Positions 1 through 9,840 are shown, numbered from the stretch's first letter. The stretch is 64,000 nt of DNA from Pyropia haitanensis (GCA_008729055.1 SDUX01000005.1:1310875-1374874), one strand, 5' to 3'. Notes: generated from the sequence alone by a model not told the origin. Program-made: numbers and translations.

Positions 1-1080
1 GCTCGCCCTGTCCCCCATCCGCCCCCCCCCGTGCGGGAGCCGCCGCTCGTCGGCGGCTGGCGGCGGCGGCCGCCGCCGCCATCGCCCGACGAGGCGACGC
101 CCGCCGGCGGGCGGGCGGGCTCCCTCGTCGCCCGCCGCGTCGCCGCGCTCGCCGCCGCCGACCGCGCCGCCGCTGACGCCGCCGCCGCCGCCGCGCCGCC
201 GCCGCGGCTCGCGCGGTCGCCGCGTGTCGGCGGCGGCGCGGCGGGGGGGCGGCGCCGGCGGCGGGTGTGGGGGGGGGGCGGACCGGCCCGCCGGTGGTGA
301 CCGGCGGCGGAGGCGGCGACGCGGCGACGACGGCGGCGGCGGCACGGGCGACGGCCGTGACGCCCGCACCCGCGGCGGCGGCGCCGCCGCCGCCGCCTGG
401 GCAAAACCCAACGTCCCCCGCGCGTGGCCACTGGGCCGCCGCCCCCGCGGCGTCGCTCACAGACGTGGCCGCGGTAGCCGCCGCGCCGCCGCCGTCGCCC
501 GTCGGCGACGGCCGCGTCGCGCCGCCGCCGTCGCCCGCGGCGGCCCCCCCCCCGCCGTCGCCGCTGTCGCCATCCTCGCTGGTGTCCCCAGCGGCCGCCG
601 CCGCCGCGGTCGGCACCCCCCCCGCTGGCGGCAGCGGCAGCGGCTGCGGCGGTGGCGACTCCCGGCACGCCACGGGCGGCTACGGCCGCCACGGCGGGCG
701 CCCCCCCCCCCCCGCGGCGGCGTCGGCGGCGCGCCGACGCGCGCCCCGGGCGGAGCGGCGGCGGCCGCGGCGGCGGCGGCGGCGGCGCCACCGCCGCCGC
801 ACACGCCCACCCGCCTCGCCGCGGCGGCGCGGCGGCTGGCGCGGTCGGTGCGGGAGGTGGGCTCGCCGGCGGCGATCGCGCTGGGGGGGGGCGTGCCAGT
901 CGGCCGCTTTACGCGCCTGCCGCGCGCGCGCGGCGGCGGCGGCGGCGGCAGCGGCAGCCCGTCGACGGCAGACGCGGGCTGGGCGTGCCCGGGTGGCGGC
1001 GGCGGCTCCCCCTCCTGCGCCTCCCCTCTGCCGCTGGCCGTGTCGCCGTCGGCCGCCCTGCTCCCCGCCCTCCCCCCCCC
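1..1080. other. GC-rich low-complexity DNA, coding status unresolved
   Basis: Almost pure G/C sequence dominated by CGC/GCC/GGC steps. Several frames on both strands stay open simply because stop codons need A or T. A weakly protein-like Pro/Ala-rich frame runs through 267-640, and another near 790-1,000 looks like a basic cytoplasmic loop. Either could be upstream exons of the membrane-protein fragment that follows, but no start codon, splice junction or family motif settles this. Confidence 0.5.
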
Positions 1081-1555
1081 ATCACCACGCGGTCCCAGCT
1101 GGCCGCCCTCGCCGCCAACCCCGTCTACGTCGCCGCGTCGGCCACCCTGTCGGCACTGCTGTTTGCCATGGAGGGCGTCCGCTTTTTTGCCGTCGCCGCC
1201 CGCACAGACGGCGACGGCGTTGGCGGCGGCGATGACCTCCGCGCGACACTCACCGCGCTCGCGGCGGTCGCGGCGACCGCCCCCGTGGCGGGCATGGCCA
1301 CCGGCGCGGCTGTCGTCGACACGCACGGCGGGTACGACACGGCGGCGCGGCGACGGGCGACGCTCGGCCTGCTGGCGCCATTTGTCGCGGCGCTGCCGCC
1401 GGCGGGGGTGGTCCTCGCGGGCGGGTGGGGGGGACTCGCCGCGTTTGCCGCCGCCTCGTGGGTGCTGCTGTTTGTGGGGGGGGTCGCCGTGCCCCCGCTG
1501 ACGGGGCTCGCGCTCGCTGCCGCCGCAGCCGACTCGCCGCCACCGCCGCCGCCGC

Positions 1556-1586
<31 letters not shown>

Positions 1587-1845
1587 CCAACCCGACGCGG
1601 CGGACGCGTCGGCCGCCACCACCTCGGCCACCGCCGCTGCGGCCGCCGCCGCTACCGCCGCGACGGCGGCGGCCGCCGACGCGGCCGCGTCGGCCCAGTG
1701 GCTGGCCGCGGCGGTGCTGCTCGGCGTCAGCCACACGGTCGGCTACGTGGGCGGCCCGCTGGTGGCGGGCCTTGTTGGTGGCGTGTGGGGCCTGCCGGCG
1801 GGGCTGGGCGTGGTTGTGGGGGGGGGGGGCTCGCCGCTGCCGCCG
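1081..1845 (+). CDS. Partial MFS-like (Spinster-type?) membrane transporter, C-terminal half
   Basis: A frame open from 652 to 2,196 becomes clearly membrane-protein-like between about 1,081 and 1,845. A hydrophobic span near 1,110-1,180 is followed by a hydrophilic acidic loop, then helices around 1,240-1,300, 1,360-1,420 and 1,430-1,530. A Pro/Ala-rich insert (about 1,535-1,690) precedes a last helix pair near 1,700-1,800. Between two of the helices a Gly-Met-Ala-Thr-Gly stretch is followed by Val-Asp and an Ala-Arg-Arg-Arg loop, resembling the conserved inter-helix loop of major facilitator proteins. This would be helices 7-12 of a 12-helix transporter; substrate unknown. The N-terminal half is not resolvable in the GC-rich DNA upstream, and the 3' end runs into G-homopolymers at 1,880-1,925, so the true terminus is uncertain. 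It may be broken. The assignment rests on pattern recognition only. Confidence 0.4.
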
Positions 1846-2325
1846 CGGTGGGCGGCGGCTGGGCCGCCGCGTCGAATCGGCCGCAGGGGGGGGGGGGAGG
1901 TGGGGGGGGGGGAGGGAGGGGGATGTTGTTTGAAGAACCGTATGGGGCGGGTGGGGGCGGGGTCAACAAGACGGGCGGAGGGCTCGCAGGGGGATGGACC
2001 CCATGGGCGGTTCCTCCTGCACCCCCCCCTCCCTGCGTGCCGCCCAGCAGCGCACAGGAGGAAAAGGGGTGGAGGGAGGAAAGGGAGGAGCGCAACGGAA
2101 GAGAGATGGGGTGGCCGAAGGGAGGTGCGGAAGCGGGGTAGGGGGGTGGCGAGTGCGGACCGGGGAGGGAGGACGGGGGTTGCGTCTCCCACGTGAGCGG
2201 GGGGGACCCGCTCGGCAGTGGCCAAGAGCAAATCGAGGGGGGGGGGCGTGCGGCGGGGGTCTGGGTGCGGTCGACGCGGCGTCTCGTGGGCGGGCTCGCT
2301 GCGGCCGTGTGGGTGAGGTGTCCCA
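1846..2325. other. G-run rich intergenic DNA
   Basis: Contains several homopurine stretches (G-runs at 1,816-1,830 and 1,886-1,925, GGGAGG/GGAGGAAAGG motifs at 2,060-2,150) with G-quadruplex potential. No gene, promoter or repeat family recognised. Confidence 0.5.
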
Positions 2326-2348
2326 GCGCTGCGCGGTCAAACCCGTGA
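2326..2348 (+). repeat. Left TIR of the 0.73-kb element
   Basis: Perfect inverted match over 23 bp with 3,032-3,054. Confidence 0.75.
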
Positions 2349-3031
2349 CCCCGCCGTGGCGGGTGAAGGGCCTCAGAGAGGCCGTGGGGCGAGTGCTGTG
2401 TCGCACGCAGCCGCCCAGGGAGTGCAGTTTTAGCACTCCAATGATCGCGGTTTGTGCGAAACCGTGCAGTCAAGCACCCGACAGCGGTCGGACGCCTCGG
2501 CCCTCACCGTGGGCTTGTGAAATAATTTGGGTCATGAATTCGTTCAAGTCACGTGCTGTTGTTGGCGGGGGCGCGATCTGGAGGCCGGGGGCTGTGGACA
2601 GTTGGACTGAGGTCGCATCGGCCGCACTCAAATACCACTGCGAGAGCCCCAAGTGGGGGTCCGTCCTCCCAAGTCCCGTCTCGCGGCTGTGTGCCGACGT
2701 GGGACGATCGCGGCCGGCAGTGCTAAACTTGCACTGTTTGCAAGACTCCACTGCACAAACTGCACGAAACCGTGCAGTGTTTGCGCCTAGTAGCTCCCAA
2801 TGTGGAGCCGCACTGTGTCCGGTGACCACGTCTTCGACGACAAGGTCGTCGTCCACCACCTCCATCAGTATGAGCAAAAAAAGCGCTTCGCACACTGTGC
2901 AAATTGACCTCCACGCGCGTGTGCGGCGGTGTACAAAAAAAAGGCGGTCCGTGGGGGCTCACGGGGCGATTCGCACGACCCCGCGCGGATTCGCACTCGC
3001 TCAACGAGGCCCAAATCTGCTCTCGTCGGGA

Positions 3032-3054
3032 TCACGGGTTTGACCGCGCAGCGC
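3032..3054 (-). repeat. Right TIR of the 0.73-kb element
   Basis: Perfect inverted match over 23 bp with 2,326-2,348. Confidence 0.75.
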
Positions 3055-3201
3055 AGGTGGACGGCGGTCTCCCGCCTACGGTGAGGGACTTGATGGCAGA
3101 ATACAGGGCCGGCGCCACAGATCATGCCACCAATTCCGTGGCGGCCGGATTCGTCTCGTTGCTGCCAGCCGCCCAGGCGCGGCCGGCCACACTCGCCGCG
3201 G

Positions 3202-3206
3202 CGGTT
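3202..3206 (+). repeat. Left target-site duplication of the Copia array
   Basis: CGGTT directly precedes the first LTR (TGTTGG...). The same five bases directly follow the last LTR at 18,491-18,495. Five bases is the usual duplication length for Copia integrases. Confidence 0.85.
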
Positions 3207-3940
3207 TGTTGGCGCCGGGAGAATCGCACCCGCCCCGGGGCGGCAGCCGCCCGCCCTCGGGAGGGGCCGGTGGGGGCTCGTCAATGAGCACGCCCCCACC
3301 AGAGCCACCGACGTGGGAGCGCGGCGCTACACCCGCCGCAACCGCCACGACGGGCGCGAGCGGCGCGGCGGTCGCGGGAAGCCCGCGACCGTAAGCAGCC
3401 GCGTGGCCGCCCCCGGACGCGACCCGTGTGGTGGCGGAACCGGGAGACGACCCGTCCGGACCCGGGAGGGACGTGCGGCACGCCCGGGACGTGCGGGGGC
3501 ACGAGGGACAAACGGGCCACGCAAGCGCAAGGCAAGAAGGGGCGCTGCACGCGCAAGGGCCGCACGTGGGGCCGTGCGGGGGGCGCGGGACACGCGGGGG
3601 CGTGCGGGGGGGCGCGGGGCACGCGGGGGCGTGCGGGGAGGCGCGGGGCGCGCGGGGGCGTGCGCGGAGGCGCGGGGCACACGGGGGCGTGCGGGGAGGC
3701 GCGGGGCGCGCGAGGCGCGCGGGGCGTGCGAGGCGCGCGGGGCACGCAGGCCACGGAGATGGGGGCAGCGTCGCCGGTGTACGAAGGCAGGGAAGTATAA
3801 GAGAGAGCCCGGGCGGGCCGAGGGGAGCGGGGGAGAGGGTGGAGCAACTTTGAGAAACCCGGGGTCGGGGGGGACCGACCGAACACACGGGGGAGTGAAC
3901 CACACACGGGGGACGCACACAAAGGGAGGGGCTCCCAACA
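3207..3940 (+). repeat. Copia LTR 1
   Basis: 734 bp, TGTTGG...CCAACA. Carries the A variant at LTR position 304, GG at 405-406 and G at 417. The middle third (about 3,580-3,750) is itself built of short GCGCGGGGC / GTGCGGGG repeats. Confidence 0.93.
3796..3801 (+). promoter_or_regulatory. Probable TATA box of the LTR promoter
   Basis: TATAAG stands alone in an otherwise AT-free LTR, about 145 bp before the LTR end, so transcription would start in the last part of the LTR. The same site recurs every 2,910 bp (6,706; 9,616; 12,526; 15,436; 18,346). Confidence 0.55.
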
Positions 3941-3954
3941 GGTTATGGGCCCAG
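3941..3954 (+). other. Primer-binding site complementary to initiator tRNA anticodon arm
   Basis: GGTTATGGGCCCAG starts at the first base after the LTR. Its reverse complement, CTGGGCCCATAACC, is the anticodon stem-loop of eukaryotic initiator tRNA-Met (anticodon CAT inside). Priming would therefore use an internally cleaved 5' half of the tRNA, as known for Drosophila copia, not the tRNA 3' end. Also present at 6,851, 9,761, 12,671 and 15,581. Confidence 0.8.
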
Positions 3955-4185
3955 GCCTACCCTGGGCATAGGGGTACGCTTGGAGCGCACGGCGGTGGCT
4001 GTGCGGGGACGGGGGCGTAAGGGAAGCGCACGCGGCGGCACTACCCGACGCACCCCGCAGCAGGGCGTGGCGGTGCAGCCACGGGAGCGGGCGACCAAGT
4101 CGCACCGGTTGGCGCCTGACGGCGCGCCACGGTGCTGCCGCAAGGGGGCGTGGCCACACTGCCGCGACCAAGGCAAACGAGCGAA

Positions 4186-6930
4186 ATGGCAGGGGATGGC
4201 GTGCCACGCGTGACCAAGTTGGACGTGGACAACTACCTGTCATGGAGCACGGAATTGGAGCACGTAATGCGCTACAAGCGCTGCTGGAGCGCAGTGAAGC
4301 CGCGCGCGGGTAACGCGACCACCTCGGCGGTGACAGAAACGTCAGCCGGGGCTGGCGACGCGGCGGCGGAGGCGGCAGCGGATGCGGCGGCGGCCGCCCG
4401 TGTGCCCCTCGAGGAAGCGGCGCTGGACAAGGAAGAGCAGGCCATGTCACTGATCATGCTCAATGTCAAGCAGCACCACCACTCCGCCCTGCGCGGATGC
4501 AAGACCGCGCGGGAGGCGTGGGAGACGCTGGCGGCCGAGTTCCGGTCGCAGGGCCCGGCCAGGGAGATGAACCTGCGGACCGAGCTCAACCAGATGCGAA
4601 TGAGGTCGAACGAGAACGTCGTCCAGTACTTCAACAGGAGCAAGACGGTGGTATGGGAGTTGGACGTACTCGGGGTGGCGGTGACCGACCGTCAGCACCT
4701 TACGGCGCTGCTGCATGGACTGCTCCCCAAGTTCAAGCTCCGAGGCACGATCATCGCGTCCCAACAGGGGATGACCGTCCCCTTAGCTCTGGTGGAGTTG
4801 CGGGCGGCGGAGTCCGAGATGCGCCTGGTGGCGGGGAGAAAGGACGAAGCCGCAGAGACGGCGTTCACGGCAAATGACGGCGGCGGCCGCCGAGAGGTCC
4901 ACGAGCGCCTGTGCTTCAAGTGCAACAAGCCGGGCCACATCAAGCGCAACTGCCCTGAATGGGACAAGAGGAAAAAGGGCAGCGACGCCCCACACGCCAT
5001 ATCAATGATGGCGGTGGCGGATGTGCACGGTGATGCGCGGTCGGCCTTTCGGGCGGACGCCGAGAGCACCGCGGAACCAGCGGTGGGCGGGTGGATCGTC
5101 GACAGCGGAGCGTCCCACCACATGACTGGGGAGCACACGGCACTGGTGGATCTGGGGCCGTGCCAGCCCGTGCGTGTGGAGCTCGCCGACGGCAGCACGC
5201 GGGTGGCCACCAAGAAGGGCAGCGCGACGATCACTGGGAAGGTCAAGGACCAGACCGTGTCCGTGACTCTCAAGGACGTGTTGGTCGTCCCCGGGATGTC
5301 GGTGTCGCTCTTCTCCGTGCGCGTCGCAACGAGTTTTGGCCACCGCGTGGAATTCCGCAACAACTGGGTGGGGATCTACCGGGGGGAGGAGATCGCGCTC
5401 GAGGGCACCCCGCACGGCAACATCTACAAGCTGCGTGAGGCTCAGGACGGGGCAGGAATGGCGACGTCAGCCGTCCCGGCGCACACCTGGCACCAGCGAT
5501 TCGGCCACACGGGCGGAGGCACGCTTGCGCAAGTGCCGGCGGCTGTGACAGGAATGCCCGTCTCCCCCACCGAGCTACGGAAGCTGACCGCGGCGGCCTG
5601 CGGGCCATGCATCCGGGGGAAGATGACGCGGGCCCCTTTCCCCTCGTCCGACTCCGTCGCGATGGGGGTGCTGGACCTCATCCACACGGACGTGTGTGGG
5701 CCTATGCCCGTCCCGACACCAGGGGGCGACCGCTACCAGGTCGTGCTGGTCGACGACAAGAGCAAGTACAAGGCGGTGGTGCCCATCCAGACGAAGGGGC
5801 AGGCCAGCGACGTGGTCATGGAGATCGTCAATCGGTGGGAGACGCAGCTGGGCCGAAAGGCCAAGGTGGTGCGACAGCCAGGGGGCGCTGGCGCTGATGC
5901 GCAACCCCATGACGTCCAACCGCACGAAGCACATCGACGTCACCCACCACTTCGTGCGCGAGTGCGTCGAGTCCGGGGCCATCACGGTGGTTGGGGTCGG
6001 CACCAGAGATATGACGGCGGACTGCCTGACGAAGCCGCTGGCGACAGAGGCGTTCAACAAGTGCCGCGAGGCGCTCGGCCTGGTGGACCTGACACAGGCC
6101 GCTTCTCGGGTGGGAGTGTTGGCGCCGGGAGAATCGCACCCGCCCCGGGGCGGCAGCCGCCCGCCCTCGGGAGGGGCCGGTGGGGGCTCGTCAATGAGCA
6201 CGCCCCCACCAGAGCCACCGACGTGGGAGCGCGGCGCTACACCCGCCGCAACCGCCACGACGGGCGCGAGCGGCGCGGCGGTCGCGGGAAGCCCGCGACC
6301 GTAAGCAGCCGCGTGGCCGCCCCCGGACGCGACCCGTGTGGTGGCGGAACCGGGAGACGACCCGTCCGGACCCGGGAGGGACGTGCGGCACGCCCGGGAC
6401 GTGCGGGGGCACGAGGGACGAACGGGCCACGCAAGCGCAAGGCAAGAAGGGGCGCTGCACGCGCAAGGGCCGCACGTGGGGCCGTGCGGGGGGCGCGGGA
6501 CACGCGGGGGCGTGCGGGGGGGCGCGGGGCACGCGGGGGCGTGCGGGGAGGCGCGGGGCGCGCGGGGGCGTGCGCGGAGGCGCGGGGCACACGGGGGCGT
6601 GCGGGGAGGCGCGGGGCGCGCGAGGCGCGCGGGGCGTGCGAGGCGCGCGGGGCACGCAGGCCACGGAGATGGGGGCAGCGTCGCCGGTGTACGAAGGCAG
6701 GGAAGTATAAGAGAGAGCCCGGGCGGGCCGAGGGGAGCGGGGGAGAGGGTGGAGCAACTTTGAGAAACCCGGGGTCGGGGGGGACCGACCGAACACACGG
6801 GGGAGTGAACCACACACGGGGGACGCACACAAAGGGAGGGGCTCCCAACAGGTTATGGGCCCAGGCCTACCCTGGGCATAGGGGTACGCTTGGAGCGCAC
6901 GGCGGTGGCTGTGCGGGGACGGGGGCGTAA
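4186..6930 (+). CDS. gag-pro: Copia Gag-protease-truncated integrase polyprotein, unit 1
   Basis: First ATG at 4,186 in a long open frame. Residues 1-240 are a Copia/UBN2-type Gag (Tyr-Leu-Ser-Trp motif near the start). The zinc knuckle CFKCNKPGHIKRNC is at about 243-256. The protease active site WIVDSGASHHM has its Asp at residue 306. The integrase zinc domain has His 436 and Cys 472/475, followed by the integrase core start HTDVCGP (first catalytic Asp at about 502). At about 5,865-5,875 the coding sequence of integrase ends abruptly and RNase H sequence follows in another frame, so the remaining residues up to the stop at 6,930 (inside the next unit) are out-of-frame translation. Gag and protease could still form particles, but there is no reverse transcriptase and no complete integrase. 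Any mobility would need a full-length helper. Confidence 0.88.
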   Translation: MAGDGVPRVTKLDVDNYLSWSTELEHVMRYKRCWSAVKPRAGNATTSAVTETSAGAGDAAAEAAADAAAAARVPLEEAALDKEEQAMSLIMLNVKQHHHSALRGCKTAREAWETLAAEFRSQGPAREMNLRTELNQMRMRSNENVVQYFNRSKTVVWELDVLGVAVTDRQHLTALLHGLLPKFKLRGTIIASQQGMTVPLALVELRAAESEMRLVAGRKDEAAETAFTANDGGGRREVHERLCFKCNKPGHIKRNCPEWDKRKKGSDAPHAISMMAVADVHGDARSAFRADAESTAEPAVGGWIVDSGASHHMTGEHTALVDLGPCQPVRVELADGSTRVATKKGSATITGKVKDQTVSVTLKDVLVVPGMSVSLFSVRVATSFGHRVEFRNNWVGIYRGEEIALEGTPHGNIYKLREAQDGAGMATSAVPAHTWHQRFGHTGGGTLAQVPAAVTGMPVSPTELRKLTAAACGPCIRGKMTRAPFPSSDSVAMGVLDLIHTDVCGPMPVPTPGGDRYQVVLVDDKSKYKAVVPIQTKGQASDVVMEIVNRWETQLGRKAKVVRQPGGAGADAQPHDVQPHEAHRRHPPLRARVRRVRGHHGGWGRHQRYDGGLPDEAAGDRGVQQVPRGARPGGPDTGRFSGGSVGAGRIAPAPGRQPPALGRGRWGLVNEHAPTRATDVGARRYTRRNRHDGRERRGGRGKPATVSSRVAAPGRDPCGGGTGRRPVRTREGRAARPGRAGARGTNGPRKRKARRGAARARAARGAVRGARDTRGRAGGRGARGGVRGGAGRAGACAEARGTRGRAGRRGAREARGACEARGARRPRRWGQRRRCTKAGKYKREPGRAEGSGGEGGATLRNPGSGGTDRTHGGVNHTRGTHTKGGAPNRLWAQAYPGHRGTLGAHGGGCAGTGA
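5869..6116 (+). pseudogene. RNase H C-terminal remnant, Copia unit 1
   Basis: In the frame one position off Gag-Pol. The text CDSQGALALMRNP, then RTKHIDVTHHFVRE, then MTADCLTKPL is the classic end of Copia RNase H. The N-terminal part and all of RT are missing. The break joins GGTGGTGCGAC sequence shared by both sides, so a microhomology deletion is likely. Confidence 0.9.
6108..6116 (+). other. Polypurine tract
   Basis: GGGTGGGAG abuts the 5' base of the next LTR, the expected plus-strand priming site. Repeated at 9,018, 11,928, 14,838 and 17,748. Confidence 0.7.
6117..6850 (+). repeat. Copia LTR 2
   Basis: 734 bp. Differs from LTR 1 by G at position 304 (base 6,420); shared with LTR 3. 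Confidence 0.93.
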
Positions 6931-7095
6931 GGGAAGCGCACGCGGCGGCACTACCCGACGCACCCCGCAGCAGGGCGTGGCGGTGCAGCCACGGGAGCGG
7001 GCGACCAAGTCGCACCGGTTGGCGCCTGACGGCGCGCCACGGTGCTGCCGCAAGGGGGCGTGGCCACACTGCCGCGACCAAGGCAAACGAGCGAA

Positions 7096-9840
7096 ATGGC
7101 AGGGGATGGCGTGCCACGCGTGACCAAGTTGGACGTGGACAACTACCTGTCATGGAGCACGGAATTGGAGCACGTAATGCGCTACAAGCGCTGCTGGAGC
7201 GCAGTGAAGCCGCGCGCGGGTAACGCGACCACCTCGGCGGTGACAGAAACGTCAGCCGGGGCTGGCGACGCGGCGGCGGAGGCGGCAGCGGATGCGGCGG
7301 CGGCCGCCCGTGTGCCCCTCGAGGAAGCGGCGCTGGACAAGGAAGAGCAGGCCATGTCACTGATCATGCTCAATGTCAAGCAGCACCACCACTCCGCCCT
7401 GCGCGGATGCAAGACCGCGCGGGAGGCGTGGGAGACGCTGGCGGCCGAGTTCCGGTCGCAGGGCCCGGCCAGGGAGATGAACCTGCGGACCGAGCTCAAC
7501 CAGATGCGAATGAGGTCGAACGAGAACGTCGTCCAGTACTTCAACAGGAGCAAGACGGTGGTATGGGAGTTGGACGTACTCGGGGTGGCGGTGACCGACC
7601 GTCAGCACCTTACGGCGCTGCTGCATGGACTGCTCCCCAAGTTCAAGCTCCGAGGCACGATCATCGCGTCCCAACAGGGGATGACCGTCCCCTTAGCTCT
7701 GGTGGAGTTGCGGGCGGCGGAGTCCGAGATGCGCCTGGTGGCGGGGAGAAAGGACGAAGCCGCAGAGACGGCGTTCACGGCAAATGACGGCGGCGGCCGC
7801 CGAGAGGTCCACGAGCGCCTGTGCTTCAAGTGCAACAAGCCGGGCCACATCAAGCGCAACTGCCCTGAATGGGACAAGAGGAAAAAGGGCAGCGACGCCC
7901 CACACGCCATATCAATGATGGCGGTGGCGGATGTGCACGGTGATGCGCGGTCGGCCTTTCGGGCGGACGCCGAGAGCACCGCGGAACCAGCGGTGGGCGG
8001 GTGGATCGTCGACAGCGGAGCGTCCCACCACATGACTGGGGAGCACACGGCACTGGTGGATCTGGGGCCGTGCCAGCCCGTGCGTGTGGAGCTCGCCGAC
8101 GGCAGCACGCGGGTGGCCACCAAGAAGGGCAGCGCGACGATCACTGGGAAGGTCAAGGACCAGACCGTGTCCGTGACTCTCAAGGACGTGTTGGTCGTCC
8201 CCGGGATGTCGGTGTCGCTCTTCTCCGTGCGCGTCGCAACGAGTTTTGGCCACCGCGTGGAATTCCGCAACAACTGGGTGGGGATCTACCGGGGGGAGGA
8301 GATCGCGCTCGAGGGCACCCCGCACGGCAACATCTACAAGCTGCGTGAGGCTCAGGACGGGGCAGGAATGGCGACGTCAGCCGTCCCGGCGCACACCTGG
8401 CACCAGCGATTCGGCCACACGGGCGGAGGCACGCTTGCGCAAGTGCCGGCGGCTGTGACAGGAATGCCCGTCTCCCCCACCGAGCTACGGAAGCTGACCG
8501 CGGCGGCCTGCGGGCCATGCATCCGGGGGAAGATGACGCGGGCCCCTTTCCCCTCGTCCGACTCCGTCGCGATGGGGGTGCTGGACCTCATCCACACGGA
8601 CGTGTGTGGGCCTATGCCCGTCCCGACACCAGGGGGCGACCGCTACCAGGTCGTGCTGGTCGACGACAAGAGCAAGTACAAGGCGGTGGTGCCCATCCAG
8701 ACGAAGGGGCAGGCCAGCGACGTGGTCATGGAGATCGTCAATCGGTGGGAGACGCAGCTGGGCCGAAAGGCCAAGGTGGTGCGACAGCCAGGGGGCGCTG
8801 GCGCTGATGCGCAACCCCATGACGTCCAACCGCACGAAGCACATCGACGTCACCCACCACTTCGTGCGCGAGTGCGTCGAGTCCGGGGCCATCACGGTGG
8901 TTGGGGTCGGCACCAGAGATATGACGGCGGACTGCCTGACGAAGCCGCTGGCGACAGAGGCGTTCAACAAGTGCCGCGAGGCGCTCGGCCTGGTGGACCT
9001 GACACAGGCCGCTTCTCGGGTGGGAGTGTTGGCGCCGGGAGAATCGCACCCGCCCCGGGGCGGCAGCCGCCCGCCCTCGGGAGGGGCCGGTGGGGGCTCG
9101 TCAATGAGCACGCCCCCACCAGAGCCACCGACGTGGGAGCGCGGCGCTACACCCGCCGCAACCGCCACGACGGGCGCGAGCGGCGCGGCGGTCGCGGGAA
9201 GCCCGCGACCGTAAGCAGCCGCGTGGCCGCCCCCGGACGCGACCCGTGTGGTGGCGGAACCGGGAGACGACCCGTCCGGACCCGGGAGGGACGTGCGGCA
9301 CGCCCGGGACGTGCGGGGGCACGAGGGACGAACGGGCCACGCAAGCGCAAGGCAAGAAGGGGCGCTGCACGCGCAAGGGCCGCACGTGGGGCCGTGCGGG
9401 GGGCGCGGGACACGCGGGGGCGTGCGGGGGGGCGCGGGGCACGCGGGGGCGTGCGGGGAGGCGCGGGGCGCGCGGGGGCGTGCGCGGAGGCGCGGGGCAC
9501 ACGGGGGCGTGCGGGGAGGCGCGGGGCGCGCGAGGCGCGCGGGGCGTGCGAGGCGCGCGGGGCACGCAGGCCACGGAGATGGGGGCAGCGTCGCCGGTGT
9601 ACGAAGGCAGGGAAGTATAAGAGAGAGCCCGGGCGGGCCGAGGGGAGCGGGGGAGAGGGTGGAGCAACTTTGAGAAACCCGGGGTCGGGGGGGACCGACC
9701 GAACACACGGGGGAGTGAACCACACACGGGGGACGCACACAAAGGGAGGGGCTCCCAACAGGTTATGGGCCCAGGCCTACCCTGGGCATAGGGGTACGCT
9801 TGGAGCGCACGGCGGTGGCTGTGCGGGGACGGGGGCGTAA
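7096..9840 (+). CDS. gag-pro: Copia Gag-protease-truncated integrase, unit 2
   Basis: Same organisation and, by eye, the same translated sequence as unit 1; protease and zinc knuckle intact, same deletion junction. Confidence 0.88.
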   Translation: MAGDGVPRVTKLDVDNYLSWSTELEHVMRYKRCWSAVKPRAGNATTSAVTETSAGAGDAAAEAAADAAAAARVPLEEAALDKEEQAMSLIMLNVKQHHHSALRGCKTAREAWETLAAEFRSQGPAREMNLRTELNQMRMRSNENVVQYFNRSKTVVWELDVLGVAVTDRQHLTALLHGLLPKFKLRGTIIASQQGMTVPLALVELRAAESEMRLVAGRKDEAAETAFTANDGGGRREVHERLCFKCNKPGHIKRNCPEWDKRKKGSDAPHAISMMAVADVHGDARSAFRADAESTAEPAVGGWIVDSGASHHMTGEHTALVDLGPCQPVRVELADGSTRVATKKGSATITGKVKDQTVSVTLKDVLVVPGMSVSLFSVRVATSFGHRVEFRNNWVGIYRGEEIALEGTPHGNIYKLREAQDGAGMATSAVPAHTWHQRFGHTGGGTLAQVPAAVTGMPVSPTELRKLTAAACGPCIRGKMTRAPFPSSDSVAMGVLDLIHTDVCGPMPVPTPGGDRYQVVLVDDKSKYKAVVPIQTKGQASDVVMEIVNRWETQLGRKAKVVRQPGGAGADAQPHDVQPHEAHRRHPPLRARVRRVRGHHGGWGRHQRYDGGLPDEAAGDRGVQQVPRGARPGGPDTGRFSGGSVGAGRIAPAPGRQPPALGRGRWGLVNEHAPTRATDVGARRYTRRNRHDGRERRGGRGKPATVSSRVAAPGRDPCGGGTGRRPVRTREGRAARPGRAGARGTNGPRKRKARRGAARARAARGAVRGARDTRGRAGGRGARGGVRGGAGRAGACAEARGTRGRAGRRGAREARGACEARGARRPRRWGQRRRCTKAGKYKREPGRAEGSGGEGGATLRNPGSGGTDRTHGGVNHTRGTHTKGGAPNRLWAQAYPGHRGTLGAHGGGCAGTGA
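8779..9026 (+). pseudogene. RNase H remnant, Copia unit 2
   Basis: Identical junction and motifs as in unit 1. Confidence 0.9.
9027..9760 (+). repeat. Copia LTR 3
   Basis: 734 bp; same variant state as LTR 2 (G at 9,330). Confidence 0.93.

Larger units (their letters stand above)
2326..3054. mobile_element. Short non-autonomous TIR element (MITE-like), ~0.73 kb
   Basis: Positions 2,326-2,348 and 3,032-3,054 are perfect 23-bp inverted repeats; the outer end begins GCGCTGCGCGGTCAAACC. Similarity continues inward imperfectly: GGGCCTC followed by a GCGAGTGC block occurs on both sides. The interior is less GC-rich than its flanks and carries related motifs (GAAACCGTGCAGT twice) but no credible protein. 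This is the organisation of an internally deleted DNA transposon. No convincing target duplication could be identified, so the superfamily is open. Confidence 0.65.

Noticed and set aside
224..1501. 425-residue frames on both strands at the left end
   Set aside because: Mutually overlapping and opposed in nearly pure GC; only the hydrophobic part after 1,081 looks like protein.
2316..3060. AGGTG as target duplication of the 0.73-kb element
   Set aside because: It occurs near both ends but not at matching distances from the TIR boundaries.
6117..6930. Long Arg/Gly-rich protein tails through the Copia LTRs and their minus-strand Pro/Arg-rich counterparts
   Set aside because: Open only because the LTR lacks A/T. 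They begin after the out-of-frame deletion junction or oppose the LTR, and have no domain.
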